Assembly (NCBI RefSeq): GCF_010389155.1
Contig: NC_057769.1
Span: 14,942,735-15,006,734 of the forward strand
Source of the DNA: Erigeron canadensis
Taxonomy: Eukaryota; Streptophyta; Magnoliopsida; Asterales; Asteraceae
DNA: 64,000 nucleotides
Direction of reading: 5' to 3'
Below, in pieces: positions 10,725 to 21,447 of this stretch. Within the stretch, counting starts at the first letter, position 1, and the number at the start of each line of letters is the position of its first letter. The notes beneath the pieces were generated by a model. It did no database searches and had not been told where the DNA came from. It was given only the letters and a program-made list of their open reading frames with translations. The translations under genes and the position numbers were made by a program.

Positions 10725-12677
10725 ATGTCTGGAACCGAACAACCAAACCCTAACCCAAATGCCAATATGAACCAAAATCCACCACCTCCACCACCAGCTC
10801 AACCCAGTGTTCATGTTCACTTTCCAAACAATCCGGTACCTAAATTTAGTGGAAATAGTGACACATTCATTACTTGGAAGGCATGTATGCTCAAGTACAT
10901 CGCTGGTGTTGAAAGACACTTAACCACCATTCTTGTTGAAGGTCCTTATGTTCCCATGAATGCATCAACTGTTGTCTTTAATGAAGATGGGACCCCTAGG
11001 TTAAAACCCAAAGAGAAAGATCATTGGTCAGAAGAAGATCATCGTTTGGGTGACCTAGACTCTAAATTACAAAATATGATTCTCTTTGCTGTCCCAGAAA
11101 GTTTGAAACCCACTCTTGTTTTACTTGATAATTCTAAGTTGATGTGGGAAGAATTGCTAACACAATTTGAAGGAACAAAGGAAACTGTCACCACAAGAAA
11201 AGTTTCTTTAAATAAAAAATATGAAGCATTTTTTGCATTACCAAATGAGTCTTTAACTGAAACATATCTTAGATTTACAAATTTGGTCAATCAATTAAAA
11301 GCTCTTGGTGTCACAAAAGACAAAGAAATTTTGCTTCAAAAATTTTGTGATATTTTGCCTTCAAAATGGGAAAATTTGATCATGGTGTTAAGACAAGGCA
11401 ATACCCTTCACAGCCACACTTTGGCCTCTCTGTATGGTACTTTTAGATTTACTGAGGAAAACAAAGCAGAGAGAGCTGTGGCTGAGCAAGATGCAAAGAA
11501 TCATTCATCTACCAAGTCAACTCTGGTTCATTATTCTGAACCTCAAGATACTGCCTTACTATCTTCTGAGAGTGATCAGTCTGACTCTGTGAAGAAGATA
11601 GTAGCTGAACTAATAAAAGTTGGTATTGCTGATTATGCATCACATGAATGTGATGAAGATGATGATGATGATCTGGTTGCTATGATTGCCAAAACCTTTA
11701 ATCGTTTTAAATTTAAAACCAAAAGAAATGGCAAACAATTTTCTTCAAACAATACTGTTGATAAGTCCAATCTTGAATGTTTTAAATGTGGAAAGAAAGG
11801 ACATTTTATGAAGGAATGCAGATCATCACAAACTTCCTCATCACACACTGCTCCTAACCACTCTATCTTTCAGATGCCAGATGATGGGTACAAAGCTAAG
11901 TACAAAAAGCTGAAAGCCTACATGGCAATGATGGCACAAGAAGAATCCAACAAAAATAGCTGCATGGTAGCTGATACTGAAAAATGGGAGGATTCTGACG
12001 AGTCATCTGACGATGAAGAAGAAATAAGGGATATGTGTTTCATGGCTCGTGAAGATCAAAGTCATGTTGTTAAGTCTGATGTGGAATCTGGTCGTTGGGT
12101 GGATATTATCATGAAAAAGGTTAGTGAATTTGGTTTTGAGAATGATGAAGGACTAAAACTGGATCTTTTAGTTCGAATTGAGGCCGACATTTCATATGTT
12201 GAGACTGTGCGTTCAGAAAGTATTAAAAATTTTGAAATAAATTCTTCTGAACTGAACGCCAGTCAGGCCAGATTGAAAGAACTGAAAGATGTTCAGTTGA
12301 CCCTGAAAAGTTATCAATCAATGGTTTCAAAATTAGAATTGGAAAAGGAAGAACTGAAAATCATTTTGGAAGAAGAACAAAAAATAATAAAATCTTGGAT
12401 GAAATCACCTTTTCCAGAAGCTGCCATAAAGAAAACCTTTGAAAATCAAAGAATCGCCTATGGCACTGGTGATCTTCATCTTGCTTCTGTAATAACTGAT
12501 CTTGATGCTCTTCCAAAACAAATGAGACCAGAAATTGTTTTTAAAGATCTTGGAAAATCAAAACTGATAACTGATCAAGCCCAGGAACAACCTGAGGGCA
12601 AATCTGAAACATGTCAGACCAGTGCTTCAGAAAAGAAGGCTAAATCGAAGAAGCCTTCCCCTCAATCTTCAAATTAG
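10725..12677 (+). CDS. gag: Element A Gag (nucleocapsid polyprotein, 650 aa)
   Basis: Forms the virus-like particle and packages element RNA in the cytoplasm. The ATG at 10725 is the first after the PBS, giving a 50-bp leader. A proline-rich start (residues 5-27) precedes a UBN2/Gag region (about 35-240, with ITWKACMLKYI and WEELLTQFEG). A CCHC zinc knuckle, CX2CX4HX4C, spans residues 352-365 (CFKCGKKGHFMKEC). The C-terminal part is acidic and then forms a predicted coiled coil (about 500-556). Such a long C-terminal region is typical of Sirevirus Gag. The frame ends in TAG at 12675-12677 and then stays open in the same frame to 13091. This could be the read-through stop known between gag and pol in SIRE1-like elements, or simple decay. 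Confidence 0.92.
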   Translation: MSGTEQPNPNPNANMNQNPPPPPPAQPSVHVHFPNNPVPKFSGNSDTFITWKACMLKYIAGVERHLTTILVEGPYVPMNASTVVFNEDGTPRLKPKEKDHWSEEDHRLGDLDSKLQNMILFAVPESLKPTLVLLDNSKLMWEELLTQFEGTKETVTTRKVSLNKKYEAFFALPNESLTETYLRFTNLVNQLKALGVTKDKEILLQKFCDILPSKWENLIMVLRQGNTLHSHTLASLYGTFRFTEENKAERAVAEQDAKNHSSTKSTLVHYSEPQDTALLSSESDQSDSVKKIVAELIKVGIADYASHECDEDDDDDLVAMIAKTFNRFKFKTKRNGKQFSSNNTVDKSNLECFKCGKKGHFMKECRSSQTSSSHTAPNHSIFQMPDDGYKAKYKKLKAYMAMMAQEESNKNSCMVADTEKWEDSDESSDDEEEIRDMCFMAREDQSHVVKSDVESGRWVDIIMKKVSEFGFENDEGLKLDLLVRIEADISYVETVRSESIKNFEINSSELNASQARLKELKDVQLTLKSYQSMVSKLELEKEELKIILEEEQKIIKSWMKSPFPEAAIKKTFENQRIAYGTGDLHLASVITDLDALPKQMRPEIVFKDLGKSKLITDQAQEQPEGKSETCQTSASEKKAKSKKPSPQSSN

Positions 12678-13196
12678 GTTTCCAAAAACCAGAAAAAGAA
12701 GAAGAATGTCATCCCTGCTGAGCCTTTTACCTCAGATTCTGGTAGAGCTCAGGTGTCTGATCAAGAATCTATTTTGTTAAGAATTGAAAGTCAATTTCAA
12801 AATTTGGCTAGGCAAGTGCAAAGCTGTAATGCACGATTGAAAAATGTTGAAAGCACTCCCCAAAATCCCAAACAAAACCCAAAACCTTTTTCAAAGAAAA
12901 TTAAACAAGAAAAGCAAAAATCTGAGAAGAAAAAGGTTTCTGAAGTCATTAAACCAACTGTTTTCGTGTCATCAGAAATTATGACTGAAATTCCCTTTGA
13001 TCCATCTGTTCCCCACATACCAAAGAAATCTGAGACTGTTCAGGGAAAGTCCAGTGAACGCATCAAAAGATGGGTTCCCAAAAAGAACTAATTTTTGTGT
13101 ATGTGCAGTGTGACCGCAAAAAGAATACTTGGTTTCTTGACAGTGCTGCTGGCAGAACCATGACTGACCGACAAATCCCTGCTGGAGGAATATAGG
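12678..13196 (+). pseudogene. Element A gag-pol junction and damaged protease
   Basis: The gag frame continues after TAG with a lysine-rich stretch and QESILLRIESQFQNL, and ends at RWVPKKN-stop (13089-13091). The aspartic protease should follow. Its signature is recognisable as NTWFLDSAAGRTMTD (about 13122-13166), but the active-site D-S/T-G reads D-S-A, and the usual Cys/His of copia proteases at the next positions are also changed. A frame shift is needed before LTDKSLLEEYRVQEGP joins the pol frame at about 13197. The element therefore probably cannot mature its own polyprotein. Confidence 0.8.
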
Positions 13197-16100
13197 GTGC
13201 AAGAGGGGCCCTCAATAACTTTTGGTAATGATGATCATGGACAAACTGAAGGATATGGTATTGTGAATAACGGTCAGGTTAAATTCACAAAAGTTGCATA
13301 TGTGAATGGTTTGAAATATAACCTGATCAGTGTCAGCCAACTTTGTGATGATGGCTTTAAGGTTTTATTTGATATTTCACAAGGCACCATATTCAATAGA
13401 GATTGGAAGGTAGTAATGATTGCTCCCAGAAAAGGAAACATTTATGTTGTAGATATGAACAGTGTCACTTCTGAACAATGTTTCTATACAAAGGCTGATG
13501 AGGACACCAATTGGTTGTGGTACAAAAGGTTATCCCATCTCAATTTCAAAAATATAAATAAGTTGTCAAGAAAACAACTTGCTGATGGGATACCAGCCAT
13601 GTCATTCAATAAAGACAAGACATGTCCAGGGTGTGAAATGGGAAAGAAGAAACGAGTATCTTTCAAAACCAAGCAAAATTTCAGCATCACTGAACCACTT
13701 CACATGTTACACATGGATCTCTTTGGTCCTGTGAATGTTCAGACAAGAGCCGGGAAGAAGTACACTCTGGTTGTAGTTGATGAATATTCAAGATATTGTT
13801 GGGTAATCTTCCTCAGAAATAAAAGTGAAGCTGCTGCTGAAATTATTGCCCTCATCAAACAAATTGAACTCAAGCACAAGCGAAAAGTAAGTCAGCTCAG
13901 AAGTGACAATGGCACTGAATTCAGAAATTCCACTCTGGAAAACTTCTGCACTGACACTGGCATATCTCAGAACTTCTCCTCAGCACATACTCCAGAGCAA
14001 AATGGTATTGTAGAAAGAAAGAATCGAACACTGATAGAAGCTGCCAGAAGTATGTTGAATGAATCAGGTCTTCCAAAATGTTTTTGGGCTGAAGCTGTTG
14101 CAACTGCTTGCTACACTCAGAATCGTTCCATTTATGTCAAAAGACATAAGAAGACCGCCTATGAAGTACTCAGAAATAGAAAGCCTAATATTGGATATTT
14201 TCTTGTTTTTGGATGTCCAGTATACATTCTGAATGATTCCAGCAAATTGGGAAAATTTGATGCCAAAGCTGATGAAGGGTACTTCCTAGGTTATTCAACA
14301 ATTCGCAAGGCCTTCAGAGTATATAACAAAAGACTCGAAAAGGTTGATGAGTCAGTTCATGTTACCTTTGATGAATCAAATTCTGCAATCTTTGATAAAC
14401 CAGTCTCTGAACCACCTTCAGAAAGTCCTCTCAGTTTCGGTGATTCTGATCAAAATGACAAATCAGATCAGTCACCTGAACATGTTTCTGTTCAATCCAG
14501 TTCAGAACCAACTTCGTATCAACAAAGTAACATTCCATTCTATCCCTCAGTCACATTCAAACTACCTACTGAATTGACTATTGGATCAGATGTGCGTGCT
14601 ACTCCTCAGATATCAGTTTTCCCTGAAATACCTCAGAACGAAGAATTTCATGATGCAAATCGTGATTTACAAGATGATGAAGATGATGAAACTGAAATAG
14701 TTTATTCTGATCCATCTTCTGAAGTAGGACAGAGGAGTTCTTGCACTGATATCATTGTTCATCCTAGTCATTACTCTAAATGGACTCGCTCACATCCAAT
14801 TGATCAAGTGATTGGCGATCCAAGTAGAGGGGTTCAGACCAGAAGAGCCACAAGCGATCAATGCTTATACGTCAGCTTCTTGTTACTGATAGAACCGAAG
14901 AAGATTGACGAGGCTTTGAAAGATCCAAGTTGGGTTGAAGCCATGCAAGAAGAGCTCAACCAATTTGAAAGGAACAATGTTTGGGAACTTGTTCCATGAC
15001 CCCCCAATCTGAAGAAAGAACCAATTCGGATAAGATGGGTCTTTAGAAACAAGGTAGATGAAGATGGCCATGTAATCAGAAACAAGGCCAGACTTGTTGC
15101 AAAGGGTTATGTACAAGAAGAAGGAATTGATTTTGATGAGACTTTTGCACCAGTGGCAAGACTAGAAGCTATCAGAATTTTCTTAGCGTTTGCAGCTCAT
15201 CATGAGTTTAAAGTCTACCAAATGGATGTTAAAAGTGCATTCCTAAATGGAGAGCTAGAAGAAGTTGTGTATGTGTATCAACCCCCAGGGTTTGAAAGCA
15301 AAGAAAAACCTCACTGGGTGTATCGACTGAACAAAACATTATATGGTCTGAGACAAGCACCTAGAGCCTGGTATGATACTCTAACTCGACATCTTTTAGA
15401 TAATGGTTTTCGTAGAGGTGCCATAGATAACACCTTATTCATATTGCATGAGAAAAGTGATATCTTACTTGTACAAGTATATGTTGATGATATTGTGTTT
15501 GGGTCTACAAATGAAAAATTGTGTGACAAGTTTTCAAAAATTATGTCCTCTGAGTATGAAATGAGTATGATGGGTGAATTGACATATTTTCTAGGTCTTC
15601 AAGTAAAACAAACCAGTGATGGTATTTTTATTAATCAAGAAAAATATGTCAAAGATTTATTAAAGAAATATCAATTTGATTCAGTCTCATCTAAAGATAC
15701 TCCAATTTCTGCACCATTATCCTTGGATTCACATCCTAATGGAAAACCTGTCGATCCCACAAAATATCGTGGTATGGTGGGATCATTAATGTACTTAACT
15801 GCAAGTAGACCAGACATAATGTTTGCAACATGTCTTTGTGCAAGATTTCAATCTGATCCCAGAGAAGCACACCTAAATGCAGTAAAAAGAATTTTTCGAT
15901 ACCTGAAAGGTGTCCCCAGACTAGGTCTTTGGTATCCCAAAGGCTCAAGTCTAGATCTCATGGGCTATTCAGATTCTGATCATGCAGGTTGTAAGATAGA
16001 TAGGAAAAGTACCACAGGTGGGTGTCATTTTCTTGGTGGCAAATTAGTTAGTTGGACAAGCAAGAAGCAGACTGCAGTATCATTATCAACTGCTGAGGCT

Positions 16101-16424
16101 GAGTACATTTCTGCTGCAAGTTGTTGTGCTCAGATCTTATGGATGAAGAATCAACTAACTAATTATGGTGTTAAGTACACAAGAACGCCAATATTTTGTG
16201 ATAACACAAGTGCCATTGCGATATCTCACAATCCTGTCATGCACTCTAAAACCAAGCATATTGATCTAAGGTACCATTTCATTCGTGATCATATTTTAAA
16301 AGGTGACATTGAAATTCATTTCATTCCCACTGATAAACAACTGGCTGATGTGTTTACAAAACCTTTAGATGTCAAAACTTTTAAACATCTCATCAGTGAG
16401 TTAGGAATGCTAAATCCTGTGTAG
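13197..16424 (+). pseudogene. pol: Element A pol: integrase, reverse transcriptase, RNase H with one nonsense codon
   Basis: Copies and inserts the element. In one frame: GAG-pre integrase zinc domain (WLWYKRLSHLN...CPGCEMGK, H/H/C/C); integrase core with Asp at 13716, Asp at 13905 and Glu at 14013, the last two separated by 35 residues as in D,D35E; acidic linker; RT with [13 protein letters not shown] and catalytic YVDD at 15480-15491; RNase H with [15 protein letters not shown] and CDNTSA, closing with LADVFTKPL. The only interruption is TGA at 14997-14999 in VWELVP-stop-PPNLK, best explained as CGA to TGA. The 13197 start is a frame boundary, not an initiation codon. It is nearly intact but would give no full-length RT without suppression. 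Confidence 0.93.
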
Positions 16425-17157
16425 CATTTCAGGGGGAATAGACCAAAATGTTTTTACAAGAAAAAGAAATTTTTTTTGGGGAATTTTAGCCTCAGAAAAC
16501 ATTCTGTCTGAAATGACTCAGTGACTGAGGGACTTCAGAATTTCTAGAATATGAGAAGGTTCAGATTGCACTTCCTTAACCTCTCTCAGAATTTTAAATT
16601 ATTCAATCTGAAGTCCATCAAAACCTTTTATTACACAATGGATACCTAGCTGGCAAGTGGACACGTGATTTTTTTACTGTTCCAGGATACCTTTTTGCTG
16701 ACGTGTCATACTACTTGCACCGTAAAGGAAAATGATAATTGCTTTTGCATTTAAAATGGTTGAATTTTTCTTGAAAAAGTGGGGTCATGGCCGTTGTTGC
16801 ATTTAATGCGGACGTGTCGCCGAAAATTATTTCGGACTTCAAACCCGATCAAAATTACCATCAATAAAATATCATTATTTTTTTATTGAGTTTGAATTCC
16901 AAAATCTTTTTATCTATTTTCAACTGAAAATCCTTTGAATTTCTTTGAAAATATATATACCTTTTTCCACAATCATTCTTTCATTTACTTCATTTTTCAT
17001 TTACTCCCAATCATATTTTTCTTTCATTCTCTCAAACATTCAATTCATTCTCTCAAGTATTCAATATTCATTTCATTCTTTTTCATAACTTCCAACCTTA
17101 AAATTTCTTAACACATTTTCATCTCCTTTTCTTCATTTCATTCTATCTCCTTTTAAA
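16425..17157 (+). promoter_or_regulatory. Spacer and candidate promoter for the element A extra ORF
   Basis: Directly after pol is a purine run (CAGGGGGAATAG, 16430-16441) that resembles the true PPT at 21434. Downstream are three copies of ACGTGTC or its complement (GACACGT 16660-16666, ACGTGTC 16701-16707 and 16812-16818); the middle one sits in the near-palindrome TGACGTGTCA. A TATA box ATATATATAC lies at 16951-16960, followed by a CT-rich leader and ATG at 17158, about 200 bp later. The arrangement looks like an internal promoter; ACGTG cores are plant bZIP sites. Transcription from it is inferred. Confidence 0.55.
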
Positions 17158-20100
17158 ATGGCTTCCTCATCATCCGTCAAAGAACCCAAAACACTCATTG
17201 CTTTTGAATATTCTCCACCTAAATCTGCTGTTAAGCCCAGCTCTCAATGGCCAAAAGACTTTGAGTCTAAAACCATTCGTTTTAATATGAACAACTTTAA
17301 AGCAGCCTTTAATGCCAAATCTGAAGGGCTTATGGGCAGATTAAATGCGTTTCTTCAACGCTGTCCCCTTTCATACGCTCTTACTGCTGACCCAGAGTGT
17401 TTATACCATCGATACTTGTTGGAGTTTTGGTATACGGTCGAAGTTGCCAAAGATGAGAAGTCAATAGCCTTCACGCTGAAGGAGGGTACGGTGAAGTGCG
17501 TATTGACGCTTGACGGTTTTAGGGAGGCACTGAGGCTGAATTATTTGCCTCCCAACACCCCGTACACGAAAAGACAAAAAGGGGTGAACTTCAGGGAAGT
17601 TTTGCTGGTTACTGGCCACAACCAGATCGTTGATGATGATGGCAATCTGAAGACGTCTGGCCACATCTTCATTGCGGGTTTCAAGGGGTGCTGGAGATAC
17701 TTCTGGACACAGATTGTAGAGTGTCTAGGAGGGAATAGTGGAGGACTGGATCAAATCTCTTTGATTCAGGTTGAGATGGGCTACTATTTGTGGCACGGGA
17801 TGAAGGTAGATTTTGCTGAGATGTTGTTTGCTCAGCTGTTGACTAAGTTGAAGGGGAAGAGGAGCATACATATTGCCTTCCCCAGATTTTTGAGTATTTG
17901 TTTTTTGGCGATTCTGGGAGAACGATATACTGACGTCCTTCAGGAAAGCTCTCAGACTGAATTTTGTAAGGACCTCTCCAAGATGACCGAATCTGAGGAC
18001 GAACCTGAACTATCCCCTGCTATGCTTCAGGTACTTAGTAACAACTTTAAAACTGACACAGCACGACCGGCTGGCTCAGAAAGGTCATTGGGCGGGTCAC
18101 AAAAAAATGTGAGACCCACCAGTCGATCTAGTGGCAATACGCTACACTTGTTTAAACCCAAAACAAGTTCTACCCTGCCACCTTCATCTTCCACTGACCA
18201 ACCTAAGGATCTTTCAAAAGACTCCTCAGGATTTCCAAAGGGTTTATTAACACTGCGTTCTTTTAGGCCATCCTTACAACCCAAGGATATTAGTACCCAA
18301 GCTCAGCCTTCTGAAACCTCAAAACAGGTTTCAGAAGAAGGTCAAATGGGAAACCTACAAGCAGCCATCTCCAAAACTTCTTTAGGAGGAGATGGTGAAG
18401 ATATTGGTGTGTCAGCCCAACACACATTAGAAGTTGTGTCTGCACATGCACTCCCTGTAACTTCACAAATCTTACACTCTTTGCTTGCACAAACTTTTGA
18501 TGTTTCTCAGGTGATACCCAGAGGAATGGAGGTTTCTAAGTCTACGGCCGATGATGAGACTCTTGGATCCAGCACAAGAGTTACTGAGGCACAACTGGTA
18601 TCGTCTGAAGCAGTCCCATCTCTGACCAGTAACGATGCACCTGCTGAAGCAGCTGCTGAACTGGGTGCTGGTCTGGATTCTGGGAATCTAGACAAGAGCA
18701 TATCTGACCAGAATGTAAATGTCTGGGATGAAGATGAGCTACCTGAGGGAAACCTCGAAGATTTCGTTTTTGATGAAGAGTTACTGAGGGAGAATCTTTC
18801 AGATTCTGAGCCAACCCTCATTCATTTTGAAGGACCAGATTCACCACCACCACCACAACAACAACAACAATTCATTGATCTCGATCCACCGTATCAACCA
18901 CCACCAATTTCTCATCAACACCCTCTATTTCCTCAAGGCACAACTCCTGCCTATGTCACTTCTGCAGTCTTTCAACCACCTCTTCAATTCCTTAACCCTC
19001 AAATCCATGATGTTCCACCAAGGAGAACTTATGATCTGCCAAGAGAACAAGAGAAAGAACTGGATTCTAAGACCGAGTCTGATGGTCCCTCAGAAAGAAT
19101 CTTAGAAAGATCTCTAGCAAGCATCAGAACAACTCCATTTGTTGCTTCAGCTTCCACTTCAATTGCTGCACCTCTTAGCATGGAAGCTCAGCTAGAAAAG
19201 TCACAAACTGCAGTCCAAAACCTTCTCATTCAGGTTGAGGGCTTATCAAAATCTCTAGCTGCCAACACTAAGTCTCTAGCAGATTTGAAGGATGCCCAGG
19301 ATGTTATGGGTACTGAATTCACAAGGATAGCAGTTAATGAGAGCTTAGTGGTTGGAAAGTTGCATGAATTGGTGTCATCTTGCAATGGGTTGAGTAGGGC
19401 GATTGGTGAAGCCTTCAAGTTGACCAAGAGGGATGTGCAGAGTTCAGTAGTTGCGAATCTGCAATCGTGGTTATTAATGATACAAAACTCTTTCTTGGCA
19501 CTTGAAAAGGAAGTAGGTGAGTTGGTGAAAAAGCCAAGTGTTGATGAAGACTCTCTTGGTGCCTCAGTTGGTGATAAAGTTTTTGCGACACTGAAATCTA
19601 TATTTTCTGAAGATCTCATTTCTCAGATTTCAGTGTCGGTGGCTGATAAAGTTGAAGAGAGGGTCAGGTTGCTGGTTTCTGAAGTCTCTAAAGCAACAAA
19701 TGACAAGGTTGACAGGGCTGTAACTGAAATGAAAAACTCTGTGTCAACTCTTGATAAACAAGTTCAGAATCAGTCAAAGCAACTGAATGAAATCCTGGCC
19801 CTGCTCAAGAAAACTCTTGAAGTTGTTACTCCTCCTCCCTCTGGTGCGTTATCTGATGAAGACAAGGGGTTATTGAAGGAAGTGCTGGAGCATGAGAAGC
19901 TTAATCTGAACTCTACTTTCAGACTGAGAGCTCAGTTTGCAACTATGTCTAAGGGGATTTCTGATAGTATTTCCCAGCAGAATTGGGAACCTCTGCAGGG
20001 CATGCAAAAGGCCATCGAATTATATGCAAGGATGCCTGCGGAGATTCCCAAAGGGGGAAGTGATGTGCCAATTGGGTTGCTGGCCAGCTCTCAAGAACTA

Positions 20101-21150
20101 ATTGAAGCAACCAAGAGGACATCTGGATCTGAGGGGGAACAACCAAGGGTACATTCTGAACCTCAACCATCTGAACCAGCAAGGAAAGATAAAGGCAAAG
20201 CTAAGATGGTTGAGGAGCCAAAGAAAAAGGGGGCCAAGGACTCTGGCTTTGTGGTTGGTGAGAATATGGATGAGCATGGTTATCCATTGCCAGACTTAGA
20301 AGCTGATCAGAAGAAGTTGGAAGCCCTTCAGAGACAAGTCTCCAATCAGTTCATAATGTGGAGAGAGACTCAAGAAAAAGATAGGGCCCAACACTTGGCA
20401 ATGGGTACCATTGATTTGGTTGATGCTGCAGCTCTTGGTCTTACAAAAGAAAGATATCTGAAGATCAAGCGTGACGCAAGAGTGCAGAAGGCATTGGTGG
20501 ATATGGCAGAGTATGAATATGGGATGAAGTATTCTCCCTTAGAACAGAAACTGGACCATCTCACTTTCAAGATATCTATTGAAGATTTGATAAAGAATAG
20601 AAAGAAAGAGATGGAGATTAAAAAGAAAGAAATAATGTCCAGTGTTCTGAAAGCTGAAAAGGAAATCTGCAGGCCACCCCAGAAGCCCAAACTTACTGGC
20701 CCAAGGTCTTCAAGGAAAAATGCTCGAGATGCTGACCTCTCTACATTCATACCCATTTCCAAAGAAGTTGCTCAGGTAAAGGATAAACATGAGAAGGATT
20801 GCTATGATTACTACATGAAACACAGGTGTCATCCTGCAAAGATCTTGGATGTGCAAATTCTGAAGGAAGATGGTCTGAAGCTGTTTAATCTGACTGTAAA
20901 AAGAGAAGGTAGAGCTGAAGAAGAATATGAACAAGTATCGGTGCATAAGTTTGGGTATTCTGAGCATAAGGAGATGATCAATGCGCTGAAGGGAAAACCG
21001 AAGTCTCATCTAAATGGCGCCTGGATGCTGAAGATCCAACAGAAAATGAAAGCCAAGGTTGAGATGGAGGAAAGACTATTTGGAAAGATCAGCTCTCCTA
21101 AGAGAAAAGCTACTGAAGGTCCTTCTGGCTCAAGGCCTGCGAAGAAGTAG
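17158..21150 (+). CDS. Element A extra ORF, 1330 aa, intact, function unknown
   Basis: Sits after pol, where SIRE1-like elements carry their env-like ORF. Residues about 62-250 form a domain shared with the extra ORFs of elements B/D and C: FLQRCPLSYALT (65-), EFW (89-91), FREALRL (121-127), FPRFL (241-). A long low-complexity middle follows, with a PPPPQQQQQ run near 563. A coiled-coil-rich region spans about 675-890. A second conserved block lies at about 1205-1300 (HEKDCYDYYMKHRCHPAKIL) and the tail is basic (PKRKA...RPAKK), possibly nuclear-targeting. I see no signal peptide or convincing transmembrane segment, so a real envelope role is doubtful. No stop or frameshift in 3990 bp, unlike pol. 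From memory the N-terminal pattern recurs in hypothetical proteins of composite-family genomes. Function unknown. Confidence 0.85.
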   Translation: MASSSSVKEPKTLIAFEYSPPKSAVKPSSQWPKDFESKTIRFNMNNFKAAFNAKSEGLMGRLNAFLQRCPLSYALTADPECLYHRYLLEFWYTVEVAKDEKSIAFTLKEGTVKCVLTLDGFREALRLNYLPPNTPYTKRQKGVNFREVLLVTGHNQIVDDDGNLKTSGHIFIAGFKGCWRYFWTQIVECLGGNSGGLDQISLIQVEMGYYLWHGMKVDFAEMLFAQLLTKLKGKRSIHIAFPRFLSICFLAILGERYTDVLQESSQTEFCKDLSKMTESEDEPELSPAMLQVLSNNFKTDTARPAGSERSLGGSQKNVRPTSRSSGNTLHLFKPKTSSTLPPSSSTDQPKDLSKDSSGFPKGLLTLRSFRPSLQPKDISTQAQPSETSKQVSEEGQMGNLQAAISKTSLGGDGEDIGVSAQHTLEVVSAHALPVTSQILHSLLAQTFDVSQVIPRGMEVSKSTADDETLGSSTRVTEAQLVSSEAVPSLTSNDAPAEAAAELGAGLDSGNLDKSISDQNVNVWDEDELPEGNLEDFVFDEELLRENLSDSEPTLIHFEGPDSPPPPQQQQQFIDLDPPYQPPPISHQHPLFPQGTTPAYVTSAVFQPPLQFLNPQIHDVPPRRTYDLPREQEKELDSKTESDGPSERILERSLASIRTTPFVASASTSIAAPLSMEAQLEKSQTAVQNLLIQVEGLSKSLAANTKSLADLKDAQDVMGTEFTRIAVNESLVVGKLHELVSSCNGLSRAIGEAFKLTKRDVQSSVVANLQSWLLMIQNSFLALEKEVGELVKKPSVDEDSLGASVGDKVFATLKSIFSEDLISQISVSVADKVEERVRLLVSEVSKATNDKVDRAVTEMKNSVSTLDKQVQNQSKQLNEILALLKKTLEVVTPPPSGALSDEDKGLLKEVLEHEKLNLNSTFRLRAQFATMSKGISDSISQQNWEPLQGMQKAIELYARMPAEIPKGGSDVPIGLLASSQELIEATKRTSGSEGEQPRVHSEPQPSEPARKDKGKAKMVEEPKKKGAKDSGFVVGENMDEHGYPLPDLEADQKKLEALQRQVSNQFIMWRETQEKDRAQHLAMGTIDLVDAAALGLTKERYLKIKRDARVQKALVDMAEYEYGMKYSPLEQKLDHLTFKISIEDLIKNRKKEMEIKKKEIMSSVLKAEKEICRPPQKPKLTGPRSSRKNARDADLSTFIPISKEVAQVKDKHEKDCYDYYMKHRCHPAKILDVQILKEDGLKLFNLTVKREGRAEEEYEQVSVHKFGYSEHKEMINALKGKPKSHLNGAWMLKIQQKMKAKVEMEERLFGKISSPKRKATEGPSGSRPAKK

Positions 21151-21433
21151 TGTATCTCTTTGTAAATATTTGTACTTGTAAATATTTTTCATTTCATTTC
21201 ATTTCTGTACTTGTAACTGAACAATCATCTCAGTATCTTCTATATAGTTGCAAGTTACATCATATTATTAGAAAATAGTTTAAGTTAGAAAACAAACAAG
21301 AAAATTTTTCTTAAGGCATCGTGATCTATGAGATGTCCTTAGAAATATTTTTACAACTTAAACAAAAACTTGTATTTTTAGACATACAAACTTGTATAGA
21401 TAGAAGTCTAAAATACATGAAGTATTTTAGAAC
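21151..21433 (+). other. 3' untranslated region of element A
   Basis: AT-rich, with CATTTCATTT and TTGTACTTGTAA repeats (about 21165-21215). No gene seen between the extra ORF stop and the PPT. Confidence 0.7.
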
Positions 21434-21447
21434 AAATAGGGGGAATT
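21434..21447 (+). other. Polypurine tract of element A
   Basis: AATAGGGGGAATTT directly before the 3' LTR; primes plus-strand DNA synthesis in LTR elements. Confidence 0.85.

Noticed and set aside
17158..21150. Calling the element A extra ORF an envelope gene.
   Set aside because: Position fits the env-like ORF of SIRE1 elements, but I see no signal peptide, furin-like site or clear membrane anchor; coiled coils and a basic tail dominate.
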